A stretch of DNA of 64,000 nucleotides from Aristolochia californica (taxonomy: Eukaryota > Streptophyta > Magnoliopsida > Piperales > Aristolochiaceae), in assembly GCA_029961685.1 (NCBI GenBank), contig JARWKL010000004.1, positions 26,851,610 through 26,915,609 of the forward strand. Reading direction: 5' to 3'. Positions 1 through 13,270 of this stretch are shown in pieces. The position numbers and the translations under genes were made by a program. The notes beneath the pieces are model-generated. The model did no database searches, had not been told where the DNA came from, and saw only the letters and a program-made list of their open reading frames with translations. Within the stretch, counting starts at the first letter, position 1. Each line of letters opens with the position of its first letter.

Positions 1-3000
1 TAACAAAACTTTTGTGTTCATTTGTGGTGTGTGAATAAATTTTCTTTACTTACATTTGTTTATTTATTTTAATTTTTCCATACATAAATTCTAAAAATTT
101 CATTTTGTTGTGATCTATTTGCCTTTTTTATCTTTTTTTGTTTACGAGATGAAGGGAAAGTGAAAACTCAAGTTTTGATTTAAGAAAAAAGTATACATCT
201 TGGACAGAAATGCACAAATGTAGAGAGCGATAATTCATAAAAGTGTCTGTAATTTTGTAGGGATTGTAAATTCTTTTTAGTTTTTATATATCAAGTTCTG
301 CAATCGTCGGGAAAAGGGGGAGGCGAGGGAATTTTCACTGAGTGTTGACTCCTAACCCATAAGTCATTCCTTACAAAAATATAGCCCGTTATATATGATA
401 AATCACTTTACAATCTTCTATGATCGTTAGGTCTGCTTTTTGTAAATGTGCAAATGAATGGCCTTTTTTACTAGGGTAAATATCCCTCCTCACGTTCACT
501 TTAGAATTTAATGTTATTCTCTTTAAAAAGTTTGGATCCATAGGTTATTTGGATCTTTAACTTGTTTCATGCATGCCTATCGATTTTTTAAAACATACGT
601 AGAAAAATCTTTCTTATAAAATTCCGAGCTATTAGAATTGAACTAGTGGACTTTCCCAAACTTGGACAACAAAACTTTTGTGTTCATATGTGGTGTGTGA
701 ATAAATTTTCTTTACTTACATTTGTTTATTTATTTTAATTTCTCCATACATAAACTCTAAAAATTTCATTTTGTTGTGATCTATTTGCCTTTTTTATCTT
801 TTTTTTGTTTATGAGATGAAGGGAAAGTGAAAACTCAAGTTTTGATTTAAGAAAAAAGTATACATCTTGGACAGAAATGCACAATGCACAAATGAAGAGA
901 GAGATAATTCATAAAAGTGTCTATAATTTTTTAGGGATTGTAAACTCTTTTTAGTGTTTATATATAAAGTTCTGCAATCGTCGGGAAAAGGGGGAGGCGG
1001 GGGAATTTTTTCTGAGTGTTGACTCCTAATCCATAAGTCATTCCATACAAAAATATAGCCCGTTACACATGATAAATCACTTTACAATCATCTATGATCG
1101 TTAGGTCTGCTTTTTGTAAATGTGCAAACGAATGGATTTTTTGACTTGGGTAAATATCCCACGACACTTTCACTTGAGAAATTCATGTTATTCTCTTTAA
1201 AAGGTTTGGATTCATAGGTCATTTGCATCTTTACCATGTGTTAAGCATGCATATCCATTTTTTAAAACATGTGTAGAAAAATCTCTTTCTTATAAAATTC
1301 CGGGCAATTAGGGTTGAACTAGTTGAATTTCCCAAACTTGGATAACAAAACTTTTGTGTTCATTTGTGGTGTGTGAATAAATTTTCATTACTTACATTTG
1401 TTAATTTCTTTAAATTCTTTCCATTCATAAACTCTAAAATTTTCATTTTGTTGTGATCTATTTGCCTTTTATCCCTTTTGTTGTTTTCGAGATGAAAGCA
1501 AAGTGAAAACTCAAGTTTTGATTTAAGAAAAATGTATACATCTAAAAAGGAAATCCACAATGCACCAATGTAGAGAGAGATAGTTCAAAAAAATTTCGGT
1601 AATTTTGAAGGACTGTAAACTCTTTTTAGTTTTTATATATAGTCGAGAAAAGGGGGAGGCAGGGGATTTTTAAAAGGTTTGGATCCATAGGTCATTTTCA
1701 TCTTGAACTTGTTTCATGCATGCCTATCGATTTTTTAACACATATGTAGAAAAATCTCTTTCTTCTAAAATTCTGAGCTATTAGGGATGAACTAATGGAA
1801 TTTCCCAAACTTGGATAACAAAACTTTTGTGTTCATTTGTGGTGTGTGAATAATTTTTTTTTACTTACATTTGTTTATTTATTTAAACTCTTTCCATTCA
1901 TAAACCATAAAATTTTCATTTTGCTATGATCTATTTGCCTTTTATCTCTTTCTTTGTTTTGGAGAGGAAGGGAAAATGAAAACTCAAGTTTTTATTTAAG
2001 AAAAAAGTAGACATCTAAAATGGAAATGCACAATGTACAAATGTAGAGAAAGATATTTCCAAAAAGTGTCCATAATTTTTAGGGATTTTAAACTCTATTT
2101 AGTTTTTATATATCAGGTTGTGCTGTCATTGGGAAAAGGAGGAGGTGGGGTATTGACTCTCAATCCATAAGTCTTTCCATACAAAAATATATCCCATTAC
2201 GCATGATAAATTACTTTACAATCAACTACGATCGTTAGGTCAGCTTTTTGTAAATGGGCAAAATAATGGCTTGTTCCATTCGGGAAAATATCCCACTGCA
2301 CGTTCACTTGAGAGTTTAATGTTCTTCTCTTTAAAAGGTTTCGATCCATAGGTAATTTGAATCTTTAACTTGTTTGAAGCAGGCATATCCATTTTTTTAA
2401 AAATGGGTAGAAAAATCTCTTTCTTATAAAATTTTGAGCTATTAGAATTGAACTAGTGAAATTTCCCAAACTTGGATCACAAAACTTTTGGGTTCATTTG
2501 TGGCGTGTGAATAAATTTTCTTTACTTACATTTGTTTATTGCTATAAATTCTTTCCATACATAAACTCTAAAATTTTCATTTTGTTGTGATCTATTTGCC
2601 TTTTATCTCTTTTTTTATTTACGAGATGAAGGGAAAGTGAAAAATCAAGTTTTGATTTAAGAAAAAAGTATACATCTTAAAAGGAAAACACAATGCACAA
2701 ATGTAGAGAGAGATAATTCATAAAAGTGTCTGTATTTTTTTAAGGATTATAAACTCTTTTTGGTTTTTATATATCAAGTTCTGCAATAGTCGGGAAAAGA
2801 GGGAGGTTGGAGGATTTTTCACTGAGTGTTGACTCCTAATCCATAAGTCATTTGTTACAAAAATATAGCCCATTACGCTTGATAAATCACTTTACAATCA
2901 TCTATGATCGTTACGTCAGCTTTTTTTAAAAGGGCAAACTAATGGCGTGTTTGACTCGGGTAAATATCCCACCTCATGTTCACTTGAGAATTTAATGTTA

Positions 3001-3152
3001 TTCTCTTCAAAAGGTTTGGATCCATAGGTCATTTGCATCTTTAACATGTTTCAAGCATGCCTATCCATCTTTTAAAACATGTGTAGAAAAATATGTTTCT
3101 TATTAAATTCTGAGCTATTAGGGATGAAGTAGTGGAATTTCCCAAACTTGGA
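1..3152 (+). repeat. 675-bp satellite array, left block
   Basis: Head-to-tail copies of one AT-rich satellite. Taking the motif TAACAAAACTTTTGTG as monomer start, copies begin at 1, 667, 1343, 1816 and 2477, with the next at 3153. Full copies are 661-676 bp; the copy at 1343 is only 473 bp. Each carries the same ordered landmarks: a T-rich first third, a G-rich box, a GGATCC site and the motif TTTAAAACATGTGTAGAAA. Neighbours differ by scattered substitutions and 1-10 bp indels, so the copies are old enough to have diverged. No coding potential is conserved between monomers. Confidence 0.95.
1343..1815 (+). repeat. Internally deleted satellite monomer (473 bp)
   Basis: This copy lacks about 200 bp. 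The G-rich box at about 1,650-1,665 runs straight into the AAAAGGTTTGGATCC segment at about 1,672-1,685. Intact neighbours keep about 200 bp between these landmarks. The junction lies in a short TTTAA stretch present at both deletion ends in intact copies, which suggests a microhomology-mediated or slippage deletion. Confidence 0.85.
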
Positions 3153-6100
3153 TAACAAAACTTTTGTGTTCATATGTGGCTTGTGAATATTTTTTTTTTA
3201 CTTACATTTGTTTATTTCTTTAAATTCTATCCATATATATATCCTAAAATTTTCATTTTGTTGTGATCTATTTGCCTTTTATCTCTTTTTTTGTTTACGA
3301 GATGAAGGGAAACTAAAAAATCAAGTTTTGATTTAAGAAAAAAGTATACATCTAAAATTGAAATGCACAATGCACAAATGTAGAGAGAGATATTACCAAA
3401 AAGTGTCTGTAATTTTGAGGGATTATAAACTCTTTTTAGTTTTTATATATCAGGTTCTGCAGTCGTCGGGAAAATAGGAAGTGGGGGATTTTCAACTGAG
3501 TGTTGACTCCCGATCCATAAGTCTTTCCATACAAAAATATACCCTGTTATGCACGTTAAATTACTTTACAATCACCTTTGATTGTTAGGTCAGCTTTTTG
3601 CATATGGGCAAAATAATGGCTTGTTTGACTCGGGTAAATATCGCACCGCATGTTCACTTGAGAATTTAATGTTATTCTCTTTAAAAGGTTTGGATCCATA
3701 GGTTATTTGCATCTTTAACTTGTTTCAAGCATGCATATCCAGTTTTTAAAGCTTGTGTAGAAAAATCTATTTCTTATAAAATTCCGAGCTATTAGAGTTG
3801 AACTAGTGGAATTTCCCAAACTTGGATAATAAAACTTTTGTGTTAATTTATGGTGTGTGAATAAATTTTCTTTACTTACATTTGTTTATTGCTTTAAATT
3901 CTTTCCATACATAAACTCTAAAATTTTCATTTTGTTGTGATCTATTTGACTTTAATCTCTTTTTTTGTTTACGAGATGAAGGGAAAATGAAAACTCAAGT
4001 TTTTATTTAAGAAAAAAGTATACATCTAAAAAGGAAATGCACAATGCACAAATTTAGAGAGATATAATTCCAAAATGTGTCTATAATGTTTAAGGATTGT
4101 AAACTCTTTTTAGTTTATATATATCAGGTTCTGCAATCGTCGAAAAAAGGGGGCGGTAGGGGATTTTTAACTGAGTGTTGACTCCCAATCCATAAGTCAT
4201 TCCTTACAAAAAATTTAGTCCATTACACATGATAAATCACTTTACAATCATCTATGATCGATAGGTCAGCTTTTGGTTAATGGGCAAAATAATGGATTGT
4301 TTGACTCGGGTAAATATCCCACTGACGTTCACTTGAGAATTTAATGGTATTCTCTTTAAAGGGTTTGGATCCTTAGGTCATTTGCATCTTAAACATGTTT
4401 CAAGAATGCATATCCATTTTTTAAAACATGTGTAGAAAAATCTCTTACTTATAAAATTCCGAGCTATTAGGGTTGAACGAGTGGAATTTCCCAAACTTGG
4501 ATAACAAAACTTTTGTGTTCACTTGTGGTGTGTGAATAAATTTTCTTTACTTATATTTTATTATTTCTTTAAATTATTTCCATTCAAAAACTTTAAATTT
4601 TTTATTTTGTTGTGATCTATTTGCCTTCTATCTCTTGTTTTGTTTACAAGATGAAGGGAAAGTGAAAACTCAAGTTTTGATTTAAAAAAAAAATATACAT
4701 CTAAAAATTAAATGCACAATTCACAAATGTAGAGAGAGATAATTCCAAAATGTGTTTCTAATTTTAAGGGATTTTAAAATCTTTTTAGTTTTTATATATT
4801 AGGTTTTGCAATCATCGAAAAACAGGGGTAGGTGGGGGATTTTTAACTGAGTGTTGATTCCCAATTGATAAGTCATTCCTTACAAAATATGTAGTCCATT
4901 ACGCATGATAAATCACTTTACAATCATCTATGATCGATAGGTCAGCTTTTTGTATATGGGCAAAATAATGGATTGTTTGACTCGAGTAAATATCCTACCG
5001 CACGTTCACTTGAGAATTTATTATTATTCTCTTTAAAAGGTTTGGATCCATAGGTCATTTGGATCTTTAACATGTTCCAAGCATGCCTATCCATTTTTAA
5101 AAACATGTGTAGAAAAATCTCTTTCTTATAAAATTCCGAGCTATTAGGGTTGAACTAATGGAATTTTCCTAACTTGGATAAGAAAACTTTTGTGTTCCTT
5201 TGTGGTGTGTGAATAAATTTTCTTTACTTACATTTGTTCATTGCTTTAAATTCTTTCCATACATATCCCTAAAATTTTAATTTTTTTGTGATCTATTTAC
5301 CTTTCATCTCTTTTTTTGTTTACGAGATGAAGGGAATGTGAAAACTCAAGTTTTGATTTAAGAAAAAAGTATACATCTAAAATGGAAATGCACAATGCAT
5401 AAATGTAGAGAGAGATAATGCCAAAAAGTGTCTGTAATTTTTAGAGATTGTAAACTCTTTTTAGTTTTCATATATCAAGTTCTGATGTCGTCGGGAAAAG
5501 GGGGAGGAGGGGGATTTTTAACTGCGTGTTGACTCCTGATCCATAAGTCTTACCATACAAAAATATATCCCGTTATGCAAGATAAATCAGTTTACAATCA
5601 CCTATGATCGTTAGGTCTGCTTTTTGAAAATGGGCAAAATAATGGCTTGTTTGTTTCGGGTAAATATCCCACCGCACGTTCTCTTGAGAATTTAATGGTA
5701 TTCTCTTAAAAAGGTTTGGATCCTTAGGTCATTTGAATCTTCAACATGTTTCAAGCATGCATATCCATTTTTTAAAACATGTATAGAAAAATCTCTTTCT
5801 TATAAAATTCCGAGCTATTAGGGTTGAATGAGGAGAATTTCCCAAACTTGGATAACAAAACTTTTGTGTTCACTTATGGTGTGTGAATAAATTTTCTTTA
5901 ATTACATTTTATTATTGATTTAAATTATTTCCTTTCATAAACTCTAAAATTTTTATTTTTTTGTGATCTATTTGCCTTTTATCTCTTTTTTTCTTTTACG
6001 AGATGAAGGGAAACTGAAAAATCAATTTTTGATTTCAGAAAAAAGTATACATCTATAATGGAAATGCACAATGCACAAATGTAGAGAGAGATATTACCAA

Positions 6101-8556
6101 AAAGTGTTTGTAATTTTTAGGGATTGTAAACTCTTTTTAGTTTTTATATATCAGGTTCTGCAGTCGTCGGGAAAAGGGGGAAGCGTGGGATTTTTAATTG
6201 AGTGTTGACTCCCGAGCCATAAGTCTTGCCATACAAAAATATACCCCATTATGCACGATAATTCACGTTACAATCACCTATGATCGTTAGGTCAGCTTTT
6301 TGTAAATGGGAAAAATAATGGCTTGTTTGACTCGGGTAAATATCGCACTGCACGTTCACTTGAGAATTTAATTTTATTCTCTTTAAAAGGTTTGGATCCA
6401 TAGGTTATTTGCATCTGTATCTTGTTTCAAGCATGGATATCCAATTTTTAAAACTTGTGTAAAAAAATCTCTTTCTTATAAAATTCCGAGCAATTAGAGT
6501 TGAACTAGTGGAATTTCCCAAACTTGGATAATAAAACTTTTATGTTAATTTGTGGTGTGTGAATAAATTTTCTTTACTTACATATTTTTATTGCTTTAAA
6601 TTCTTTCCATACATAAACTCTAAAATTTTCATTTTGTTGTGATGTATTTGCCGTTTATCTCTTTTTTTGTTTACAAGATGAAGGGAAAGTGAAAACTCGA
6701 GTTTTGATTTATGAAAAAAGTATACATCTAAAAAGGAAATGCACAATGCAAAAATTTAGAGAGATATAATTCCAAAATGTGTCTGTAAAGTTTAAGGATT
6801 GTAAACTCTTTTTAGTTTTTATATATCAGGTTCTGGAAACGACGAAAAAAGGGGGAGGCGGCGGATTTTTAACTTAGTGTTGACTCACAAATCATAAGTC
6901 ATTCCTTAAAAAAAAAATATAGTCCATTACGCATGATAAATCACTTTACAATCATCTATGATCGATAGGTTAGCTTTTGGTAAATGGGCAAAATAATGAA
7001 TTGTTTGACTCGGGTAAATATCCCACCGCACGTTCACTTGAGAATTTAAAGGTATTCTCTTAAAAAGATTTGGATCCTTAGGTCATTTGAATATTCAACA
7101 TATTTCAAGCATGCATATCCATTTTTTAAAACTTGTGTAGAAAAATCTCTTTCTTATCAAATTCTGAGCTATTAGGGTTGAACGAGTGGAATTTCCCAAA
7201 CTTGGATAACAAAACTTTTGTGTTCACTTGTGGTGTGTGAATAAATTTTCTTTACTTACATTTTATTATTTCTTTAAATTATTTCCATTCATTAACTCTA
7301 ATATTTTTATTTTTTTGTGATCTATTTGCCTTTTATCTCTTTTTTTTGTTTACCAGATGAAGCGAAAGTGAAAAGTCAAGTTTTTTTTTAAGAAAAAAAT
7401 ATGCATCTAAAAATGAAATGCACAATGCACAAATATAGAGAGAGAGAATTCCAAAAAGTATTTGTAATTTTAAGTGATTGTAAACTCTTTTTAGTTTTTA
7501 TATATCAGGTTTTGCAATCGTTGGGAAAAGGGCGTGGCGGGGGATTTTTAACTGATTGTCGACTCCCAATCCATAAGTCATTCCTTAAAAAAATATTGCT
7601 CGTTACGCATGATAAATCGCTTTACAATCATCTATGATGGATAGGTGTATTTTTGGTAAATGGGCAAAATAATGGATTGTTTGGCTCAGGTAAATATCCC
7701 ACCGCACGTTCACTTGAGAATTTATTGTTATTCTCTTTAAAAGGTTTGGATCCATAGGTCATTTGAATCTTTAACATGTTTCAAACATGCCTATCCATTT
7801 TTTAAAACATGTGTAGAAAAATTTCTTTCTTATAAAATTCCGATCTATTAGGGTTGTATTAGTAGAATTTCCCAAACTTGGATAACAAAACTTTTGTGTT
7901 CATTTGTGGTGATGCAATAAATTTTCTTTTCTTATATTTGTTCATTGTTTTAAATTCTTTCGATACATATAACCTAAAATTTTCATTTTGTTGTGATTTA
8001 TTTACCTTTTATCTCTTTTTTTGTTTACGAGATGAAGGGAAAGTGAAAACTCAAGTTTAGATTTAAGAAAAAAGTATACATCTAAAATGTAAATTCACAA
8101 TGCATAAATGTAGAGAGAGATATTACCAAAAATTGTCTGTAATTTTTTGGGATTGTAAACTCTTCTTAGTTTTTATATATCAGGTTCTGCAATCGTCAGG
8201 AAAAGGGGGAGGCGGGGGATTTTTAACTGAGTGTTGACTCCTGATCCATAAGTCTTACCAAAAAAAAATATAGCCCGTTATGCATGATAAATCACTTTAC
8301 AATCACCTATGATCGTTAGGTTAGATTTTTGTAAATGGGCAAAATAATGGCTGGTTTGACTCGAGTAAATATCCCACGCATGTTCACATGAGAATTTAAT
8401 TTTTTTCCCTTGAAAAGGTTTGGATCCATAGGTCATTTGCATTTATAACTTGTTTCGTGCTTACATATCCATTTTTTAAAACATGTGTAGAAAAATCTCT
8501 TTCTTATAAAATTCCGAGCTATTAGAGTTGAACTAGTGGAATTTCCGAAACTTGAA
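3153..8556 (+). repeat. Four-monomer higher-order repeat, two copies
   Basis: Monomers start at 3153, 3827, 4502, 5179, 5853, 6529, 7207 and 7883. Private variants recur four monomers (about 2,700 bp) apart. GTTAATTT replaces GTTCATTT at 3827 and 6529. ACATTTTATTATTTC-like sequence marks 4502 and 7207. CATATCCC/CATATAACC replaces CATAAACTC at 5179 and 7883. The halves of the 3153 and 5853 monomers share ATATTACCAAAAAGTGT and TATGCACG. The block thus reads as two copies of a 2.7-kb unit. The 5853 monomer looks chimeric: its start resembles the 4502/7207 type and the rest the 3153 type. Confidence 0.7.
7207..7882 (+). repeat. Representative full-length satellite monomer
   Basis: A 676-bp copy shown as a guide to the family. 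In order it holds: the start motif with GTGTGTGAATAAATTTTC; a T-rich stretch ending in the TTTATCTCTTTTTTT tract; an A-rich stretch ending in AGAGAGAGA; the G-rich box about 315 bp in (7,521-7,543); TCCATAAGTCATTCC; GATAAATC and CTATGAT; GGTAAATATCCCACC; GGATCCATAGGTCATTTG about 540 bp in; TTTAAAACATGTGTAGAAA; and the end TTCCCAAACTTGGA. The two CCATARGTCATT motifs about 155 bp apart may record an old internal duplication. Confidence 0.9.
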
Positions 8557-11500
8557 TAACTAAACTTTTGTGTTAATTTGTCGTGTGTGAATAAATTTTA
8601 TTTACTTACATTTTTTTATTGCATTAAATTATTTCCACACATAAACTCTTAAATTTTCATTTTGTTGTGATCTATTTGCCTTTTATCTCTTTTTTTGTTT
8701 ACGAGATGAAGGGAAAGTGAAAACTCAAGTATTGATTTATGAAAACGGTATACATCTTAAATGGAAGTGCACAATGCACAATGCACAAATGTAGAGAGAG
8801 ATAATTCATAAAAGTGTCTATAACTTTGTAGGGATTGTAAACTTTTTAGTTTTTATATATCAAGTTCTGCAATCGTCGAGAAAAGGGGGAAGTGGGGATT
8901 TTTCACTGAGTGTTGACTCCTAATCCCTAAGTCATTCCTTGCAAAAATATAACCCGTTATGCATGATAAATCACTTGACAATCATCTATGATCGTTAGGT
9001 TAGCTTTTTATAAATGTGCAAAAGAATGGCTTGTTTGACTCAGGTAAATATGCCACCGCACTTTCACTTGAGAATTTAATGTTATTCTCTTTAAAAATTT
9101 TGGATCCATAGGTCATTTTCATCTTTACCATGTGTCAAGCATGCATATCTATTTTTTAAAACATGTGTAGAAAAATCCCTTTCTTATAAAATTCGGAGCT
9201 ATCAGGATTGTACTAGTAGAATTTCCCAAACTTGGATAACAGAACTTTTGTGTTCATTTGTGGTGTGTGAATAAATTTTCATTACTTACATTTGTTTATT
9301 TCTTTAAATTCTTTCCATTCATAAATTCTAAAATTTTCATTTTGATGTGATCTATTTGCCTTTTATCTCTTTTCTTTTTAACGAGATGAAGGGAAAGTGA
9401 AAACTCAAGTTTTGATTTAAGAAAAAAGCATACATCTAAAAAGGAATTGCACAAATGTAGGGAGATATAATTCCAAAAAGTGTCTAGAATTTTTAGGGAT
9501 TGTAAAGTCTTTGTAGTTTTTATATATCAGGTTATGCAATCGTCGGGAAAAGGGGGAGGCGGGTGATTTTTAACTTAGTGTTGACACCCAAACCATAAGT
9601 CGTTCCATACAAAAATATAGTCTATTACACATGATAAATCACTTTTCAATCATCTATGATCGATAGGCCAACTTTTGGTAAATGGGCAAAATAATGGATT
9701 GTTTGACTCGGGAAAATATCCCACCGCACGTTCACTTGAGAATTTAATGTTATTTTCTTTAAAAGGTTTGGATCCATAGGTTATTTGGATCTTTAACATG
9801 TTTCATGCATACCTATCTATTTTTTAAAACATGTGTAGAAAAATCTCTTTCTTATAAAATTCAGAGCTATTAGGGGTTAACTAGTGAAATTTCCCAAACT
9901 TGGATAACAAAACTTTTGTGTTCATTTGTGGTGTGTGAAAAAATTTTCTTTACTTACATTTGTTTATTGCTTTAAATTATTTACATACAAAAACCGTAAA
10001 ATTTTCATTTTGTTATGATCAATTTGCCTTTTATCTCTTTTTTTGTTTAGGAGATGAAGGGAAAGTGTAAACTCAAGATTTTTATTAAAGAAAAAAGTAT
10101 ACATATAAAATGCAAATGCATAAAGTACAAATGTAGAGAGTGATATTTCCAAAATGCTTCTGTAATTTTTAGGGATTGTAAACTCTTTTTAGCTTTTATA
10201 TATCAGGTTCTGCAGTCGTCGGGAAAAGGGGGAGGCGGGGATTTTTAACTGAGTGTTGACTCCCAATCCATAAGTGTTTCCATACAAAAATATAGCCCGT
10301 CAAGCATGAAAAAATCACTTTACAATCACCTATGATCGTTAGGTCAGCTTTTTGTAAATGGGCAAAATAATGGCTTGTTTGACTCGGGTAAATATCCCAC
10401 AGCATGTTCACTTGAGAATTTAATGTTATTCTCTTTAAAAGGTTTGGATCCATAGGTCATTTTCATATTTAACAGGTTTCAAGGGTGTATTTCCATTTTT
10501 TAAAACATGTGTAGAAAAATCTCTTTCTTATAAAATTTTGAGCTATTGGGGTTGAACTCTAAAATTTTCATTATGTTGTGATCTATTTGCCTTTTATCTC
10601 TATTTTTGTTTACGAGATGAAGGGAAAGTGAAAACTCAAGTTCTGATTTAAAAAAAAAGTATACATCTAAAATGTAAATGCACAATGCACAATGTACAAA
10701 TGTAGAGACAGATAATTCCAAAAAGTGTCTGTAATTTTTAGGGATAGTAAACACTTTTTAGTTTTTTTATATCAGGTTTTGTAATCGTCTGGAAAAGGGA
10801 GAGGCAGGGGATTTTTAACTGAGTGTTGACTCCCAATCCAATAGTCATTCCTTCAAAAAAATATAGCCCGTTACGCATGATAAATTACTTTACAATCGTC
10901 TATGATCGTCCGGTCAGCTTTTTGTAAATGTGCAAAAGAATGGCTTGTTTGACTCGTGTAAATATCCCACCGCATGTTCACTTGAGAATTTATTGTTGTT
11001 CTCTTTAAAAGGTTTGGATACATAGGTCAATTGCATCTTTAACATGTGTCAAATATGCATATCCATTTTTTAAAACATGTGTAGTAAAATCTCTTTCTTA
11101 TAAAATTTTGAGCTATTAGGGTTGAACTAGTGGAATTTCCCAAACTTGGATAACAAAACTTTTGTGTTCATTTGTGGTGTGCAAATAAATTTTCATTACT
11201 TACATTTGTTTATTGCTTTAAATTATTTCCATTCATAAACTCTAAAATTTTCATTTTGTTGTGATATATTTGCCTTTTATCTCTTTTTTTGTTTATGAGA
11301 TGCAGGTAAAGTGAAAACTCAAGTTTTGATTTAAGAAAAAAGTACACATATAAAAAGGAAATGCACAGTGCACAAATGTAGAGAGAGATAATTCAAAAAA
11401 GTGTCTGTAATTTTTAAGGATTGTAAACTCTTTTTAGTTTTTATATATCAGGTTCTGTAATCGCCGGGAAAAGGGGGAAGCGGGAGATTTTTAACTGAGT

Positions 11501-13270
11501 GTTGACTCCTAATCCATAAGTCATTCCTTACAAAAATATAGCCCGTTATGCATGATAAATCACTTTACAATCATCTATGATCTTAGGTCATCTTTTTTTA
11601 AATGTGCAAAAGAATGGCTTGTTTGACTCAGCTAAATATCCCACCGCACGTTCACTTGAGAATTCAATGTTATTCTCTGTCAAAGGTTTGGATACATAGG
11701 TCATTTGCGTTTTTCACATGTGTCAAACATGCAATTCCATTTTTTAAAACTTGTGAAGAAAAATCTCTTTCTTATAAAATTCCTAGCTATTAAGGTGGAA
11801 CTATAGCCCGTTACGCTTGATAAATCACTTTACAATCATCTATGATCGTTAGGTCAGCTTTTTGTAAATGTGCAAAAGAATGGCTTGTTGACTCTGGTAA
11901 ATATCCCACCGCACGTTCACTTGAGAATTTAATGTTATTCTCTTTAAAAGGTTTGCATACATAGGTCATTTGCATCTTTACCATGTGTCAAACATGCATA
12001 TCCATTTTTTAAAACATGTGTAGAAAATCTGTTTATTGTAAAATTTCGAGCTAGTAGGGTTGAACTAGTGGAATTTCCCAAACTTGGATAACAAAACTTT
12101 CGTGTTCATTTGTGTTGTGTGAATTAATTTGGTTTACTTATATTTTTTTAATGCTATAAATTCTATCCATACATAAACTCTAAAATTTTCATTTTGCTGT
12201 GATCTATTTGTGTTTAATCTCTTTTTTTGTTTACGAGATGAAGCGAAAGTGAAAAGTCAAGTTTCTATTTAATAAAAAAGTATATATCTAAAATGGAAAT
12301 GCACAATGGACAAATGTAAAGAGAGATAATTCCAAAAAGTGTTTGTAATTTTTAGGGATTGTAAACTCTTTTTAGTTTTTATATATCAGGTTCTGCAATC
12401 ATTAGGAAAAGGGAGAGGCGGGGGATTTTTAACTGAGTGTTGATTCCCAATCCATTAGTCATTCCATAAAAAAATATATCCTGTTATGCATGTTAAATCA
12501 CTTTACAATCATCAATGATGGTTAGCTAAGCTTTTTATAAATGTGCAAAAGAATGGCTTGTTTGACTCGGGCAAATATCCCACCCCTTGTTCACTTGAGA
12601 ATTTAATGTTATTCTCTTTAAAAGGTTTGGATCCATAGGTCATTTTGCATGTTTAACAAGAGTCAAGCATGCATATCCATTTTTTAAAACATGTGTAGAA
12701 AAATCTCTTTCTTATAAAATTTCGAGCTATTAGGATTGAACTAGTGGAATTTCCCAAACTTGGACAACAAAAATTTTGTGTTCATTTGTGTTGTGTGAAT
12801 AATTTTTCTTTACTTAAATTTGTTTATTTTTTTAAATTCTTTCCATGCATAAACCCTAAAAATTTCATTTTGTTGTGATCTATTTGCCTTTTATCGCTTT
12901 TTTTGTTTACGAGATGAAGGTAAAGTGCAAACCCAAGGTTTGATTTAAGGAAAAAGTATAGATCTAAAATGGAAATGTTGAATTCACAAATGTAGAGAGA
13001 GATAATTCTCAAAAGTGTCTGTAATTTTTAGGAATTGTAAACTTTTTAGTTTTTATATATCAGGTTTTGTAGTCATCGGGAAAAGGGGGAGGCGGGGGAT
13101 TTTTAACTAAGTCTTGACTCCCGATCCATAAGTCTTTCCATTCAAAAATATAGCCCGTTACGCATGATAAATCACTTTACAATCACCTATGATTGTTAGG
13201 TCAGCCTTTTGTTAATGGGCAAAATAATGGCTTGTTTGACTCGGGTAAATATCCCACCGCACGTTCACTT
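8557..13270 (+). repeat. Satellite block with rearranged monomers
   Basis: Ordinary monomers start at 8557, 9237, 9905, 11151, 12089 and 12765. Two irregularities break the phase. Near 10,556 a deletion of about 104 bp fuses GTTGAACT directly to CTAAAATTTTC. At 11,804-12,088 there is a 285-bp partial monomer that begins at the TATAGCCCG landmark and lacks its first 390 bp or so. No higher-order period was recognised here by eye, and no gene is present. Confidence 0.85.
11804..12088 (+). repeat. 5'-truncated satellite monomer (285 bp)
   Basis: A nearly complete monomer (from 11,151) ends at the GGTGGAACTA landmark and is joined to TATAGCCCGTTACGC, which lies in the middle of a normal monomer. 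The following 285 bp carry only the second part of the repeat unit. This is the footprint of an out-of-register recombination between copies. Confidence 0.8.

Noticed and set aside
1360..1560. Minus-strand frames of 60-90 codons in satellite (also about 9,964, 10,196, 10,500, 12,824, 48,375, 50,132, 52,189, 54,416)
   Set aside because: They recur at the monomer period, share the same low-complexity translation and are broken in most copies. They are chance frames in a repeated sequence.
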